From assembly GCF_017809215.1 (NCBI RefSeq), contig NZ_CP065424.1:3442001-3506000 (forward strand): a stretch of DNA of 64,000 nucleotides. Reading direction: 5' to 3'. Within the stretch, counting starts at the first letter, position 1; each line of letters begins with the position of its first letter. The notes beneath the pieces are model-generated. The model saw only the letters and a program-made list of their open reading frames with translations. It was not told where the DNA came from and made no database searches. Shown here one piece after another: positions 8,260-16,514 of the stretch. This stretch comes from Heyndrickxia oleronia. Its GTDB lineage: Bacteria; Bacillota; Bacilli; Bacillales; Bacillaceae_C. The translations under genes were made by a program, and so were the position numbers.

Positions 8260-9549
8260 TCATACAAATAACCCATTTCCTAACTGCTTAATTTTTCCTT
8301 TTAATAGATCGACGTCTTTATACACAGCTCTTGTATCAAAAATCGCTTTTGCATGTTGAGCAATTGCTTCTGCAGGAATTTGTGTATGATCTGTTAAAAT
8401 AAGAACCACATCATATTTACTTATCATTTGTGGATTAATCACAGTACCTTTTATTCTTTTCCCGCTAATATTTACTTCCGGAACAAAGGGATCATGATAA
8501 TCTACTTGTGCCCCTTGTACTAATAGTTCCTTAAAAATATCAATGGCTCTGGAATCTCTTACATCACTAATATCCTTTTTATAAGTGACCCCATAAATAA
8601 GAATAGTAGGATTCTCTTTATTTGCTATTTTAAATGTAAGCTTAACGATATAATCAACGATTTCTTTATTCATCTGATCTGATAAATGTATAAACTGACT
8701 ATTTAATCCTTTTTGCTGAATAATATACTGTAAATAGAGGGGATCAACTGGAATACAATGGCCGCTTACACCAGGACCTGGATAAAACGGATGATATCCG
8801 TAAGGCTTTGTACTTGCAGCTTCAATAACCTCCCATAAATTAATGCCCAATTCATTGCATAGCATTGCCATTTCATTAATAAAAGAAATATTGACAAATC
8901 GATAAGTATTTTCTAATAGTTTCGTAAACTCTGCAACCTCTGATGAAGATACAGGTACCACATCATTATAGATATGTGAATAGAGTTCAACTGCAACCTT
9001 TTTACATGTTTCAGTAATGCCACCCACTACTTTAGGTGTATTTTCAATGCCAAAATGCTGATTTCCAGGATCTACTCTTTCCGGAGAATAGGCAAGATGA
9101 AAATCTTTACCTGCTTGTAAGCCACTTTTCTCAAGAATTGGTTGAACGATTTCTCTTGTCGTTCCAGGAAATGTTGAGCTTTCTAAAACAATTAATTGAC
9201 CTTTTTGAATCCTTTTCTGAATTGATTCTGCTGCGCTTACTACATAATCCAAATTGGGTGACTTATCACGATTTAAAGGAGTTGGTACACAAATGATGAC
9301 TGTGTCCACATTTGTGATCTCGTCATTATTTGTAGTGACCAAAAATCGTTTAGACTGATTTGCATTTTTTAAGCTATCATCACTTATATCTGAAATATAA
9401 CTTCTGCTATTTCTAATGGATTCAATCTTTTTCTTATCAATATCAATACCAATGACTTTATAACCTTTTTCTACTAAGAGCATCGTTAATGGAAGCCCTA
9501 CAAATCCTAAACCGATCACTGCTATTTTTTGTGTTTTGTCTTTTATCAC
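8260..9549 (-). CDS. Nucleotide-sugar 6-dehydrogenase (UDP-HexNAc/UDP-glucose type)
   Basis: Four-electron NAD-dependent oxidation of the C6 alcohol of a UDP-sugar to a uronic acid. The Rossmann motif GLGFVGLP is at 13-20, SSTFPGT at 124-130, and the catalytic segment GVSGHCIPVDP gives Cys265. The segment AYSPERVDPGN (153-163) is closer to the WbpA/WecC UDP-N-acetylhexosamine group than to TuaD/Ugd, so UDP-GlcNAc or UDP-ManNAc is the likelier substrate. The 429-aa length is normal. With the Gfo/Idh and DegT enzymes at 1.7-3.9 kb it could start a WbpA-B-E type route to a 3-amino uronic sugar. Confidence 0.88.
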   Translation of the reverse strand: MIKDKTQKIAVIGLGFVGLPLTMLLVEKGYKVIGIDIDKKKIESIRNSRSYISDISDDSLKNANQSKRFLVTTNNDEITNVDTVIICVPTPLNRDKSPNLDYVVSAAESIQKRIQKGQLIVLESSTFPGTTREIVQPILEKSGLQAGKDFHLAYSPERVDPGNQHFGIENTPKVVGGITETCKKVAVELYSHIYNDVVPVSSSEVAEFTKLLENTYRFVNISFINEMAMLCNELGINLWEVIEAASTKPYGYHPFYPGPGVSGHCIPVDPLYLQYIIQQKGLNSQFIHLSDQMNKEIVDYIVKLTFKIANKENPTILIYGVTYKKDISDVRDSRAIDIFKELLVQGAQVDYHDPFVPEVNISGKRIKGTVINPQMISKYDVVLILTDHTQIPAEAIAQHAKAIFDTRAVYKDVDLLKGKIKQLGNGLFV

Positions 9550-9707
9550 TTTGTTGCCCCTTTCTGAAATGTTCTTTTACAAATTATGTTTCGTATAATT
9601 ATTTCGAAAGGTACAAGACACTATTTTTCGATAAATAGTAGTTGAAGTTAGGTTTTCATGCCGAAAAAATAATGATTTTGTATGTTAATTGGCTCCTCTT
9701 ATTACAC

Positions 9708-11183
9708 TTATAAAACAATTTCCCTTAATTCACATAATGAAAGAAGAACAGGGGCACTATCCTTGTGAGGAAGCTTATTTATTAAAATTTGCGCATAATC
9801 AGTATTTTCTGGTACATTTAATGTTACTGTACGAAAACCAAACCATTTATTTTCGGATACATCACTCGTGTCAGTTGAGAAAAGGGACGTATATAAACCA
9901 ATTTCTATAATTTCATGATCTTTTGTATAATAATAAATGATTATATTTATAGGTGCTCCAACCTTCTCCCCTTCTTTAGCCAACCAAGCGGTTAAAAGGT
10001 AGTTCTTATAAGGTTCAACGGTAACTTTCTGTTGAATAAATGCATTTTCCTCTCCATCCATAAACCTAATACTTCCAGAACCTCTATATCCCTTATCTTC
10101 TACTAATTCTGCATGATGAGTAACCCAATCTAGTTCCAGTGGTTCTTTAAAATCCCCATTCTTTATTAAGTTTTGTGAGGATGGTCTTAATTGAAGTGGT
10201 TGGTTTCTTGCCCATTCCCTCTCAATTTCTGGCCAAACGGTGGAAAGTGATTTTTGATAGGAAAATTTCTCAATTGCAGTTTTATGACCTTCACTAGCGA
10301 TTTGTATTCTTTCTTGCTCATTTTGCAAATAATAGGAAACTAATTCTAGTGTTTCTTCACGCGAATTAGTAACTGCACAATTCACACCAGGAAGGAGTTT
10401 CTCTCGAACAGCCTTTGTATTGGAAGTTAACAAAAATCCTCCTGAGGATAATATATCTAGTGTGCGACTGCTAAGTTGATCATTACAGGTTTGTAAACTA
10501 ATACAAATTTTTGCGGAGCTAAAAACAGAAGGAGTTTCCGTGAATGGTAGTTTTCCTTTAAGCATGTGTTCAGGTATCTTCTTATTTAAATAACACCAAT
10601 CTAATACGTCCCAATCTCTTCCCCATATTTTCACATCTAAATCTGTATCTATTAATGGCACGACTAAATCATTTACACTCTTATAGCGTATTTCTCCGAT
10701 TGTAAAATTACCCGTACCGACAACAGCTACATCACATGCATATTCCGGATTAGTAGCAGATGGTTTATGAAAATCTGGATTGGTACCAACATCAAAAAAA
10801 GTAGCTGGAATACCCATTTCTTCATATCCACGAATGGTTAATGGACTTCTAGTTAGCACAAAGGATGGTTGCATAATCTTACAATAACGCTTTGACCACC
10901 TTTCAAAATGGAGCCAATCCTCTTCGGCAAAATATAAATGAAATAATTGATATTTTTTTATTATGTCACGAATGGACTCAAGTTCTCCATCTTGATATTT
11001 ATCTTGCTGCCAAACATCCCATCCCATATCGATAACCATATCCGGTTGAAAATCAAGTATTTCCTTCTCAAGATCACTAGCATCAAATTCCCCTAAATAT
11101 TTTACCTCATGACCTAATTTTTCGAGTGCTGCTCCAAGTGAAAACCTGAATATATCAAAGGTCATTAGTGCTAAAATTTTCAA
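9708..11183 (-). CDS. CgeB-family glycosyltransferase with C-terminal carbohydrate-binding-like domain
   Basis: A 491-aa protein. Residues 1-330 match the CgeB/spore-maturation glycosyltransferase pattern: MKILALMTFDIFRFSLG at the start, DMGWDVWQQ, VAVVGTGNF (152-160) and the donor-site segment SSRTLDILSSGGF (238-250) followed by VREKLLPG. Residues 339-491 form an added beta-sandwich-like domain beginning LIKNGDFKEPLELDW, with PYKNYLLTAWLAKEG, which resembles CBM4/9-like modules. The start is TTG at 11183 after GGAGGA. B. subtilis CgeB belongs to the sigma-K cge locus that modifies the spore outer layer. A 29-codon open frame overlaps the start. Confidence 0.83.
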   Translation of the reverse strand: MKILALMTFDIFRFSLGAALEKLGHEVKYLGEFDASDLEKEILDFQPDMVIDMGWDVWQQDKYQDGELESIRDIIKKYQLFHLYFAEEDWLHFERWSKRYCKIMQPSFVLTRSPLTIRGYEEMGIPATFFDVGTNPDFHKPSATNPEYACDVAVVGTGNFTIGEIRYKSVNDLVVPLIDTDLDVKIWGRDWDVLDWCYLNKKIPEHMLKGKLPFTETPSVFSSAKICISLQTCNDQLSSRTLDILSSGGFLLTSNTKAVREKLLPGVNCAVTNSREETLELVSYYLQNEQERIQIASEGHKTAIEKFSYQKSLSTVWPEIEREWARNQPLQLRPSSQNLIKNGDFKEPLELDWVTHHAELVEDKGYRGSGSIRFMDGEENAFIQQKVTVEPYKNYLLTAWLAKEGEKVGAPINIIIYYYTKDHEIIEIGLYTSLFSTDTSDVSENKWFGFRTVTLNVPENTDYAQILINKLPHKDSAPVLLSLCELREIVL

Positions 11184-11269
11184 AATGAATTCCTCCGATA
11201 ACTGAATAATCTAATTCCAGAATGTTCTATATTCTTTTGGAATACATCAAGTTTTGTTCTAATAATCAA
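11180..11269 (-). CDS. Possible 29-aa leader peptide coupled to the CgeB-like gene
   Basis: A TTG at 11269 sits 6 bases after a strong site (AAGGAGG). The frame runs 29 codons, contains LDVFQKNIEHSGIRLF, and its TGA overlaps the TTG start of the CgeB-like gene (TTGA). This layout is typical of translational coupling. It is too short to classify and could be the degraded tail of a former gene. Confidence 0.4.
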   Translation of the reverse strand: MIIRTKLDVFQKNIEHSGIRLFSYRRNSF

Positions 11270-11378
11270 ACTTTACCTCCTTATCTATCGGGTTAATGTA
11301 TTATATAAATATTAGACCTTGCCCGTAAGGTACAGTTGTCGAAAAATACAAAAATAGGTGTTAAGCCTGTAACATACA

Positions 11379-11424
11379 AAAAAACGGGATAGTCTGTTAA
11401 TAAACTCAGACTACCCCGTTTTTT
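11379..11424 (-). terminator. Rho-independent terminator of fabI
   Basis: Stem AAAACGGGATAGTCTG against CAGACTACCCCGTTTT with a 10-base loop, just downstream of the fabI stop. Both flanks are A/T runs, so it may also act on + strand transcripts. Confidence 0.88.
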
Positions 11425-11441
11425 AATTACTTTGAGATTCA

Positions 11442-12224
11442 TTAATATCCAATAATATGATACCCAGAGTCCACGTGAATATTTTCACCAGTAATACCAC
11501 GAGACATCTCACTGAATAAGAACACAGCCGTATCGCCTACTTCTTCCTGTGTCGTTACACGACGTAAAGGAGCTTTCTCTTCAACCTCTTTTAAAATGGT
11601 ATTAAAATCACTAACCCCTTTAGCAGATAACGTACGAATTGGTCCTGCTGATATGGAATTAACACGTATTCCATATTTTCCAAGATCACTTGCTAAATAC
11701 TTCACACTAGCTTCTAGTGAAGCTTTTGCCACACCCATAACATTGTAGTTCGTCATCACCCGTTCTCCTCCTAAATAGGACAACGTAACGAAACTTCCAC
11801 CTTCAGACATTAATTCTAAATTCTTTACTTCCTTTGCCACAGCAGAAAGTGAATAAGAACTAATATTTTGTGCAAGAAGGAAGCCTTCACGTGTAACATT
11901 TAAAAATTCACCGCTTAGCTCCTCTTTATTAGCAAAGGCCACACAGTGAGCAATTCCATGAATCGTACCAACATCTTCCTTAATTTTGCTAAAGCAAGAA
12001 TGAATTTGTTCATCACTTGTTACATCACACTGTAAAATAATTGAGTCAGTTGTTTCTAATGATTCGACAAGCTGACGAACACTTTTCTCCGTACGTTCTC
12101 GTCCGTAAGTAAAAATTAATCGTGCACCAGCCTCATGTAAAGAACGTGCAATTCCCCATGCAATACTTCGTTTATTAGCTACACCCATCACTACATATGT
12201 TTTTCCTTGTAAAGAAAGATTCAT
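11442..12224 (-). CDS. fabI: Enoyl-[acyl-carrier-protein] reductase FabI
   Basis: Reduces trans-2-enoyl-ACP to acyl-ACP with NAD(P)H, the last step of each fatty-acid elongation cycle. The 260-aa length matches the B. subtilis enzyme. The N-terminus QGKTYVVMGVANKRSIAWGI is the FabI cofactor motif, and Tyr150, Tyr160 and Lys167 match the catalytic Y-Y-K set. I chose the ATG at 12224 because AGGAGG lies just upstream; an in-frame ATG at 12260 lies before that site. Its promoter overlaps a FapR operator, so malonyl-CoA probably controls it. A terminator isolates it from the CgeB-like gene. Confidence 0.97.
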   Translation of the reverse strand: MNLSLQGKTYVVMGVANKRSIAWGIARSLHEAGARLIFTYGRERTEKSVRQLVESLETTDSIILQCDVTSDEQIHSCFSKIKEDVGTIHGIAHCVAFANKEELSGEFLNVTREGFLLAQNISSYSLSAVAKEVKNLELMSEGGSFVTLSYLGGERVMTNYNVMGVAKASLEASVKYLASDLGKYGIRVNSISAGPIRTLSAKGVSDFNTILKEVEEKAPLRRVTTQEEVGDTAVFLFSEMSRGITGENIHVDSGYHIIGY

Positions 12225-12310
12225 CTTTGAATATTCCTCCTCGTTTATGTATAAGTACAATTATATTTTTTACTTTTAATGTAAATTTCGCAACAAGTTA
12301 TCACAAGTTA

Positions 12311-12327
12311 TTAGTACCTAGTACTAA
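12311..12327 (-). promoter_or_regulatory. FapR operator upstream of fabI
   Basis: TTAGTACCTAGTACTAA is a near-perfect palindrome that matches the FapR box. FapR is the malonyl-CoA-responsive repressor of fatty-acid and phospholipid genes in Bacillus. The box starts at the edge of the -10 element, so bound FapR would block RNA polymerase. Confidence 0.92.
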
Positions 12328-12354
12328 TATTACATGATTTAACTCCTCTTGCAA
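12327..12354 (-). promoter_or_regulatory. Sigma-A promoter of fabI
   Basis: On the - strand, TTGCAA (12349-12354), a 16-base spacer and TAATAT (12327-12332). The placement directly against the FapR box supports it. Confidence 0.7.
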
Positions 12355-12378
12355 AGCAAATATATGATTATTGATAGA

Positions 12379-12417
12379 AAAGAAGCTAGTATGAATGAAA
12401 TAACCAGCTTCTTTCAA
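12379..12417 (-). terminator. Terminator of the antiporter gene
   Basis: Inverted repeat GAAGCTAGT / ACCAGCTTC with one mismatch and a run of T on the - strand side. It follows the antiporter stop at 12427. Confidence 0.7.
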
Positions 12418-12426
12418 TTTTATAAC

Positions 12427-14283
12427 CTAACACCATTCACAAAATTCTAATTCTCTCTTTAAATCATCTACATATTCGTTAGAACCGGTAACTATTAATC
12501 GATCATTCATATGCAATTCCGTATCTCCGTGCGGAACAATAGAGTCCTTTCCACGGAAAATCCGTACAAAGATGACATCTCCTGTAAATGGAAACTTCCT
12601 CAATGTCATGCCCTCGAATTCATGATTGAGCATATTAATTTCATGTAATGATGTATCTTGGTTTGTCAATATTTTCATTACACTCGGTGATTCGATCAGT
12701 GATCTCAACAAGGCTTGCGTTGAAAGCAATGTTGAAAATACCTCTACTTCTTGATTTCTTAGCATTTCTTGAAGATCCGGTGTCTCAATTCGTGCAATGA
12801 CTCGTTCTACCTTCCGATGCTTTGCTTCAATAGCAAGTGGTGCATTTACTTCTTCGTCTCCAGACATTATCACAATAATATCTGATGAAAAAATACCTTC
12901 TGCTTCTAATGTAGCAACCTCATAATCATGAATTTCTTTAACATTAAAAAGTGAACTCGCTATTTGTTTTTCTTCTTTATCTAATATTGTATGGTAGAGT
13001 GTTACTTCATATAATTTCGAACTTAACTCTCTTGTAACTGATAGTGTTAGTTGGTTCGCTCCTACAAGTGAAACCTTTAATTTTCTCTCTTGTAAATTTT
13101 CCTTTGGAAAAATCTTTCGGAATAAAATCGGTGTAATGATACAAGTAATAACAGCCACTAATATGAATGTCCCACTCATTGCTGCTGTAATTGCCCCAAT
13201 TCTTTCAGCAATTTTTGCTGCGGCAATGACCAATGATAATGTTGACGTTAGCAAGAATGCAGATGAGACAACAGTTTTAGTATCATACCATTTTTTCAAT
13301 AAGAATACTGGAATAAACTTAGAGATTAAAAATGCTAGAATCAATAATGGAATTAATAAGAGCAAGTGTTTATCGCTGAGTAGTGACCAAAGATCTAGAT
13401 CAACCCCAACCATAACAAAGAATATAGGAATAAGAAAACCATACCCAAATGAATCAAGTTGGCGAATCATTTCCTGATTCGGTGCTAACAATGAGACAAG
13501 TGTTCCTGCTAAGAATGCCCCCAAAATATTTTCCGCTCCAACAGATTCTGAAAGTGCAACAAGAACAAGTATCAGGGTGAAAACAGCTCTAGTTCCAATC
13601 TGTGTTGTTCCCCTTGAAAGCTTCTCAAAGAGAGCCCTTGTCTTAAATCGTTTTCCAATGAAATAAAGAAAAACCCCTGCAGCAAATAAAATCAATATTA
13701 ACCATAAATTCCCTTCGCCACCACTCGTTAAAGAGACATAAACGGTCAGTAAAATCATCGTAACTAAATCTGCAATCACTGCAATTAACAAAATGATCTG
13801 ACCAATTCCCGTTTTCATTATGTGGGCATCCTTTAATGTCGGTACAACCACACCTAATGAGATCGTAGAAATAATCAATGTTAACAACATGACATCATCC
13901 ATTAATCCTATAAATACAAACAAGTAGGCAAGTAGGATAGAAACGATTAGGATACCAATAAATATGATGGTTGCTACCTTTAATCGATTTGGTTCCTTTT
14001 TCCCATTTGGTAAGGTTATTGACTTTTTCCCACCAGAAAATGCGGTGAAATCTATTTCTAAGCCACTTAAGAACATTAGAAAAATAAAACCTAAAGTCGA
14101 TAATGTTTGAAGCCACATATCCTTCTCGATTAAATCAAATCCGCTTTTCCCTATTATTAAACCAACAATTATTTCACCAATTACTACAGGTATAACATTC
14201 AATTTAAAGCGGTGAAGTAACAGTGGTGTTAGGAACGCTGCTACAACTACTATTACAATTGAAGTAAGTGATCCACCTTCCAT
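12427..14283 (-). CDS. yjbQ: CPA2 monovalent cation:proton antiporter with TrkA domains (YjbQ-like)
   Basis: Membrane antiporter of the KefB/YjbQ type, 618 aa from the ATG at 14283, which follows GGGGAGG. Roughly twelve hydrophobic segments fill residues 1-385, including FLMFLSGLEIDF and ENILGAFLAGTL, typical of the Na+/H+ exchanger fold. The cytoplasmic tail has a TrkA-N-like nucleotide-binding part (KVSLVGANQLTLSV onwards) and a TrkA-C part near the end (LHMNDRLIVTGS). Such proteins exchange K+ or Na+ for H+ under ligand control. The position between fabI and prpE is that of B. subtilis yjbQ. The ion cannot be read from the sequence. Confidence 0.9.
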   Translation of the reverse strand: MEGGSLTSIVIVVVAAFLTPLLLHRFKLNVIPVVIGEIIVGLIIGKSGFDLIEKDMWLQTLSTLGFIFLMFLSGLEIDFTAFSGGKKSITLPNGKKEPNRLKVATIIFIGILIVSILLAYLFVFIGLMDDVMLLTLIISTISLGVVVPTLKDAHIMKTGIGQIILLIAVIADLVTMILLTVYVSLTSGGEGNLWLILILFAAGVFLYFIGKRFKTRALFEKLSRGTTQIGTRAVFTLILVLVALSESVGAENILGAFLAGTLVSLLAPNQEMIRQLDSFGYGFLIPIFFVMVGVDLDLWSLLSDKHLLLLIPLLILAFLISKFIPVFLLKKWYDTKTVVSSAFLLTSTLSLVIAAAKIAERIGAITAAMSGTFILVAVITCIITPILFRKIFPKENLQERKLKVSLVGANQLTLSVTRELSSKLYEVTLYHTILDKEEKQIASSLFNVKEIHDYEVATLEAEGIFSSDIIVIMSGDEEVNAPLAIEAKHRKVERVIARIETPDLQEMLRNQEVEVFSTLLSTQALLRSLIESPSVMKILTNQDTSLHEINMLNHEFEGMTLRKFPFTGDVIFVRIFRGKDSIVPHGDTELHMNDRLIVTGSNEYVDDLKRELEFCEWC

Positions 14284-14350
14284 AATTCCTCCCCTTTCTT
14301 TTCTACTCTTTTCTTTATTAAGAACTAATAAAAATAGCTTGAAGATCAAC

Positions 14351-14472
14351 AAGTCCTTCATTCCACTGAGAAAAGAGCTGTAAACTTCATAAGAACGCTG
14401 AACCCTTAATGAAGTGTAAAAAGCCAGTAGTGGAGCTTTTACAAAACAAAATGATACTAAAAGAAAACAGCC
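14351..14472 (+). repeat. Dispersed intergenic repeat, copy A
   Basis: About 120 bp. It shares blocks with copies B-E: AAGTCCTTCA, GAGAAAAGAGCTG, CATAAGAAC, GTGTA..GCC.GTAGTGG, GCTTTTACAAAA and AAAACAGCC. It lies between the divergent antiporter and prpE genes and codes for nothing. The rest of 14284-14652 holds the two promoters, not pinpointed. Confidence 0.75.
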
Positions 14473-14652
14473 TTCTTTTTATATCTCAATATACTAACAA
14501 AACTTTTATTGCTTGTCGTTAAATAACCATTAAAATTTGTTACAATTTATTTTAACTATTTTTATATTTCCACTAATTATTGTTATTTTGCATGAAACCT
14601 AAAAGAATCATAAAAAATATAGTAAAAAATGATGTAACTAAGGAGACTTGGG

Positions 14653-15387
14653 ATGAAAATAGATATTATTGGTGATATACATGGATGTTACGAAGAATTT
14701 TACAATCTAACGATAAAACTTGGATATGATTGGAGTTCCGGCTACCCTATCCATGACCAAAGAAAACTAGGTTTTGTTGGTGATTTAACAGATCGTGGAC
14801 CACACTCATTAAAAATTATTGAAATTGTATGGAAGCTGTGGAACCAACAGCTTGCCTATTATGTACCGGGAAATCATTGTAATAAACTCTATCGTTATTT
14901 TTTAGGAAGAAAAGTTCAAATCACACATGGATTAGAAACGACCGTAGCTGAGCTTAAAGCATGCACGAACAAAGAAGAAAATCATTATAAAAAAATGTTT
15001 ATGCAGTTATATGAGGAATCACCACTTTATCAAGTGTTAGATCATAAAAAACTACTTATTGCTCATGCCGGCATAAAGGAAGATTACATAGGTAAATTCC
15101 ATAAAAGTGTTAAAACCTTTGTTTTATATGGTGATATTACCGGGGAAAAGCATGAAGATGGATCACCTGTTAGAAGAGATTGGGCCAAGCAGTATACAGG
15201 TAAGCCATTCATCGTCTACGGCCATACACCTGTATGTGAGGCAAGATTTGTGGGAAACACAGTGAACATTGATACTGGAGCCGTCTTCGGTGGACAACTA
15301 ACTGCATTACGCTATCCGGAGATGGAAGTTGTATCTGTCCCATCCTCCATGCCTTTTGTTTCGGAGAAGTTTCGAACATTTAATTGA
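14653..15387 (+). CDS. prpE: Bis(5'-nucleosyl)-tetraphosphatase PrpE (YjbP)
   Basis: Metallophosphatase that hydrolyses diadenosine tetraphosphate symmetrically. The 244-aa length and metal-binding motifs fit the PPP-type calcineurin-like family: GDIHG (7-11), GDLTDRGP (43-50), GNH (73-75), and later IVYGHTPV and NIDTG. AAGGAG precedes the ATG. It sits divergent from the antiporter in the same place as B. subtilis prpE, whose product affects spore germination. It appears to be a single-gene unit followed by a strong hairpin. Confidence 0.93.
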   Translation: MKIDIIGDIHGCYEEFYNLTIKLGYDWSSGYPIHDQRKLGFVGDLTDRGPHSLKIIEIVWKLWNQQLAYYVPGNHCNKLYRYFLGRKVQITHGLETTVAELKACTNKEENHYKKMFMQLYEESPLYQVLDHKKLLIAHAGIKEDYIGKFHKSVKTFVLYGDITGEKHEDGSPVRRDWAKQYTGKPFIVYGHTPVCEARFVGNTVNIDTGAVFGGQLTALRYPEMEVVSVPSSMPFVSEKFRTFN

Positions 15388-15433
15388 ATTTTTTGGATAG
15401 CCTTTCCCTTATTTGTGAGATTTTTTTCTTTTG

Positions 15434-15514
15434 GTTGCGGACATAGGTACCGTTATTTGGTTAAATAGGGTACATCCTCTTACTTTTTCGCAAATATTGT
15501 ACCTAATGTCCGTT
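15434..15514. repeat. Long inverted repeat between prpE and the pseudouridine synthase
   Basis: CGGACATAGGTACC is matched about 50 bases later by GTACCTAATGTCCG, with an inner GGTACC / GGGTAC pair. The arms could form a long imperfect stem. It differs from the dispersed family seen elsewhere and has no T-run of its own. Confidence 0.6.
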
Positions 15515-15518
15515 CAAC

Positions 15519-15545
15519 TCCTAGTTTACTGTAAGTAAACTAGGA
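15519..15545 (+). terminator. Probable terminator of prpE
   Basis: Perfect 12-bp stem TCCTAGTTTACT / AGTAAACTAGGA with a 3-base loop. A TA-rich stretch then TTTTT follows 10-20 bases later rather than immediately, so termination efficiency is uncertain. Confidence 0.55.
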
Positions 15546-15560
15546 CTATTATATATATTT

Positions 15561-15595
15561 TTGCTTTTATAAAAGCCCTACTGCCTGATTTTACA
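15561..15595 (-). repeat. Dispersed intergenic repeat, fragment F
   Basis: Only the central part of the family is present: TGTAAAA, a GCAGTAGG block and GCTTTTATAAAAGC when read on the - strand. This matches the palindromic core of copies A-E. Confidence 0.55.
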
Positions 15596-15625
15596 GTTAA
15601 CACTGCCCGACTAAGTATTTATAAT

Positions 15626-16495
15626 TTACACAAATGGGAACTTGCTATGAAAGATAAATTGCTGCTTTGAGATCGGATGGCAAAATTCTAACTGACTGCA
15701 ATGTAACGCTTGCCGATTATATTTTGAGATGTCTCCTCCATATAATTCATCTCCTAACAAAGGATGTCCTGTATAAGACATGTGAACACGAATTTGATGA
15801 GTTCTACCTGTGTCTAGCCATATTTTTAAATGGCAATAATCTTTGTACTGCTTTAACACTTCAAAATTCGTGCGCGCACTTTGACCATCTGCTCTTACTT
15901 CTCTTTCAATAATACTTGTGTCTTTACGGCCGATTGGTGCATCGATCGTTCCGCTTCGATTACCCATTACGCCGCTAACAAGAGCTTCATAAGTCCGTTT
16001 GATTTGGCGTTTTTGCTGCATTTGGCTTAATAAATGATGCATATAACGATGTTTCGCCACTAGAACTAACCCCGATGTATTTCGATCAAGACGAGTGACA
16101 ATATGAACTGTTGCTTCTATCGACTTTTTCTGATAATAACCGATAATTGCATTGGCAAGACTTCCATTCGGATGCTCCCTGGAAGGTATAGTATTCATAA
16201 AAGGAGGCTTCTCAATAACTAATATATCTGAATCCTCATAACGAATATCTAATGCTATCTCTTCACCGATTAATGTTTCACTGCTTTTTTCTGGAGGAAA
16301 AATAATATCAAGACTATCCCCACTACATAAATGGTAGAGAACATTTTCTTCTCTACCATTCACTAAAATTCTTCCACCAGAGAATTTAATATCCGTTAGT
16401 TGTCTTCGTGATATATACTGCTCACTTAAAAATTGTTTGATGGTTTTTCCTTCATCTTTACTATCTATGAACCATTGTAATGAGTATGATGCCAC
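15626..16495 (-). CDS. yjbO: RluA-family pseudouridine synthase (YjbO)
   Basis: Isomerises uridine to pseudouridine in RNA. The 289-aa protein has an N-terminal S4-like RNA-binding segment (about 14-75, with SRRQLTDIKFSGGRILVNG) and the RluA catalytic motif HIVTRLDRNTSG, giving the catalytic Asp137. GRTHQIRVHMSYTGHPLLGD near the C-terminus is a second family signature. The start is GTG at 16495 with GGAGG 5 bases upstream. It lies immediately after the NAD kinase gene, as in B. subtilis, so it probably belongs to a relQ-nadK-yjbO operon. The target nucleotide is unknown. Confidence 0.92.
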   Translation of the reverse strand: MASYSLQWFIDSKDEGKTIKQFLSEQYISRRQLTDIKFSGGRILVNGREENVLYHLCSGDSLDIIFPPEKSSETLIGEEIALDIRYEDSDILVIEKPPFMNTIPSREHPNGSLANAIIGYYQKKSIEATVHIVTRLDRNTSGLVLVAKHRYMHHLLSQMQQKRQIKRTYEALVSGVMGNRSGTIDAPIGRKDTSIIEREVRADGQSARTNFEVLKQYKDYCHLKIWLDTGRTHQIRVHMSYTGHPLLGDELYGGDISKYNRQALHCSQLEFCHPISKQQFIFHSKFPFV

Positions 16496-16514
16496 TGTAA
16501 TCCTCCGTTATCAT

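Noticed and set aside
13136..13477. Open + strand frame inside the antiporter gene
   Set aside because: It lies opposite membrane-segment codons of a clear protein and has no family features.
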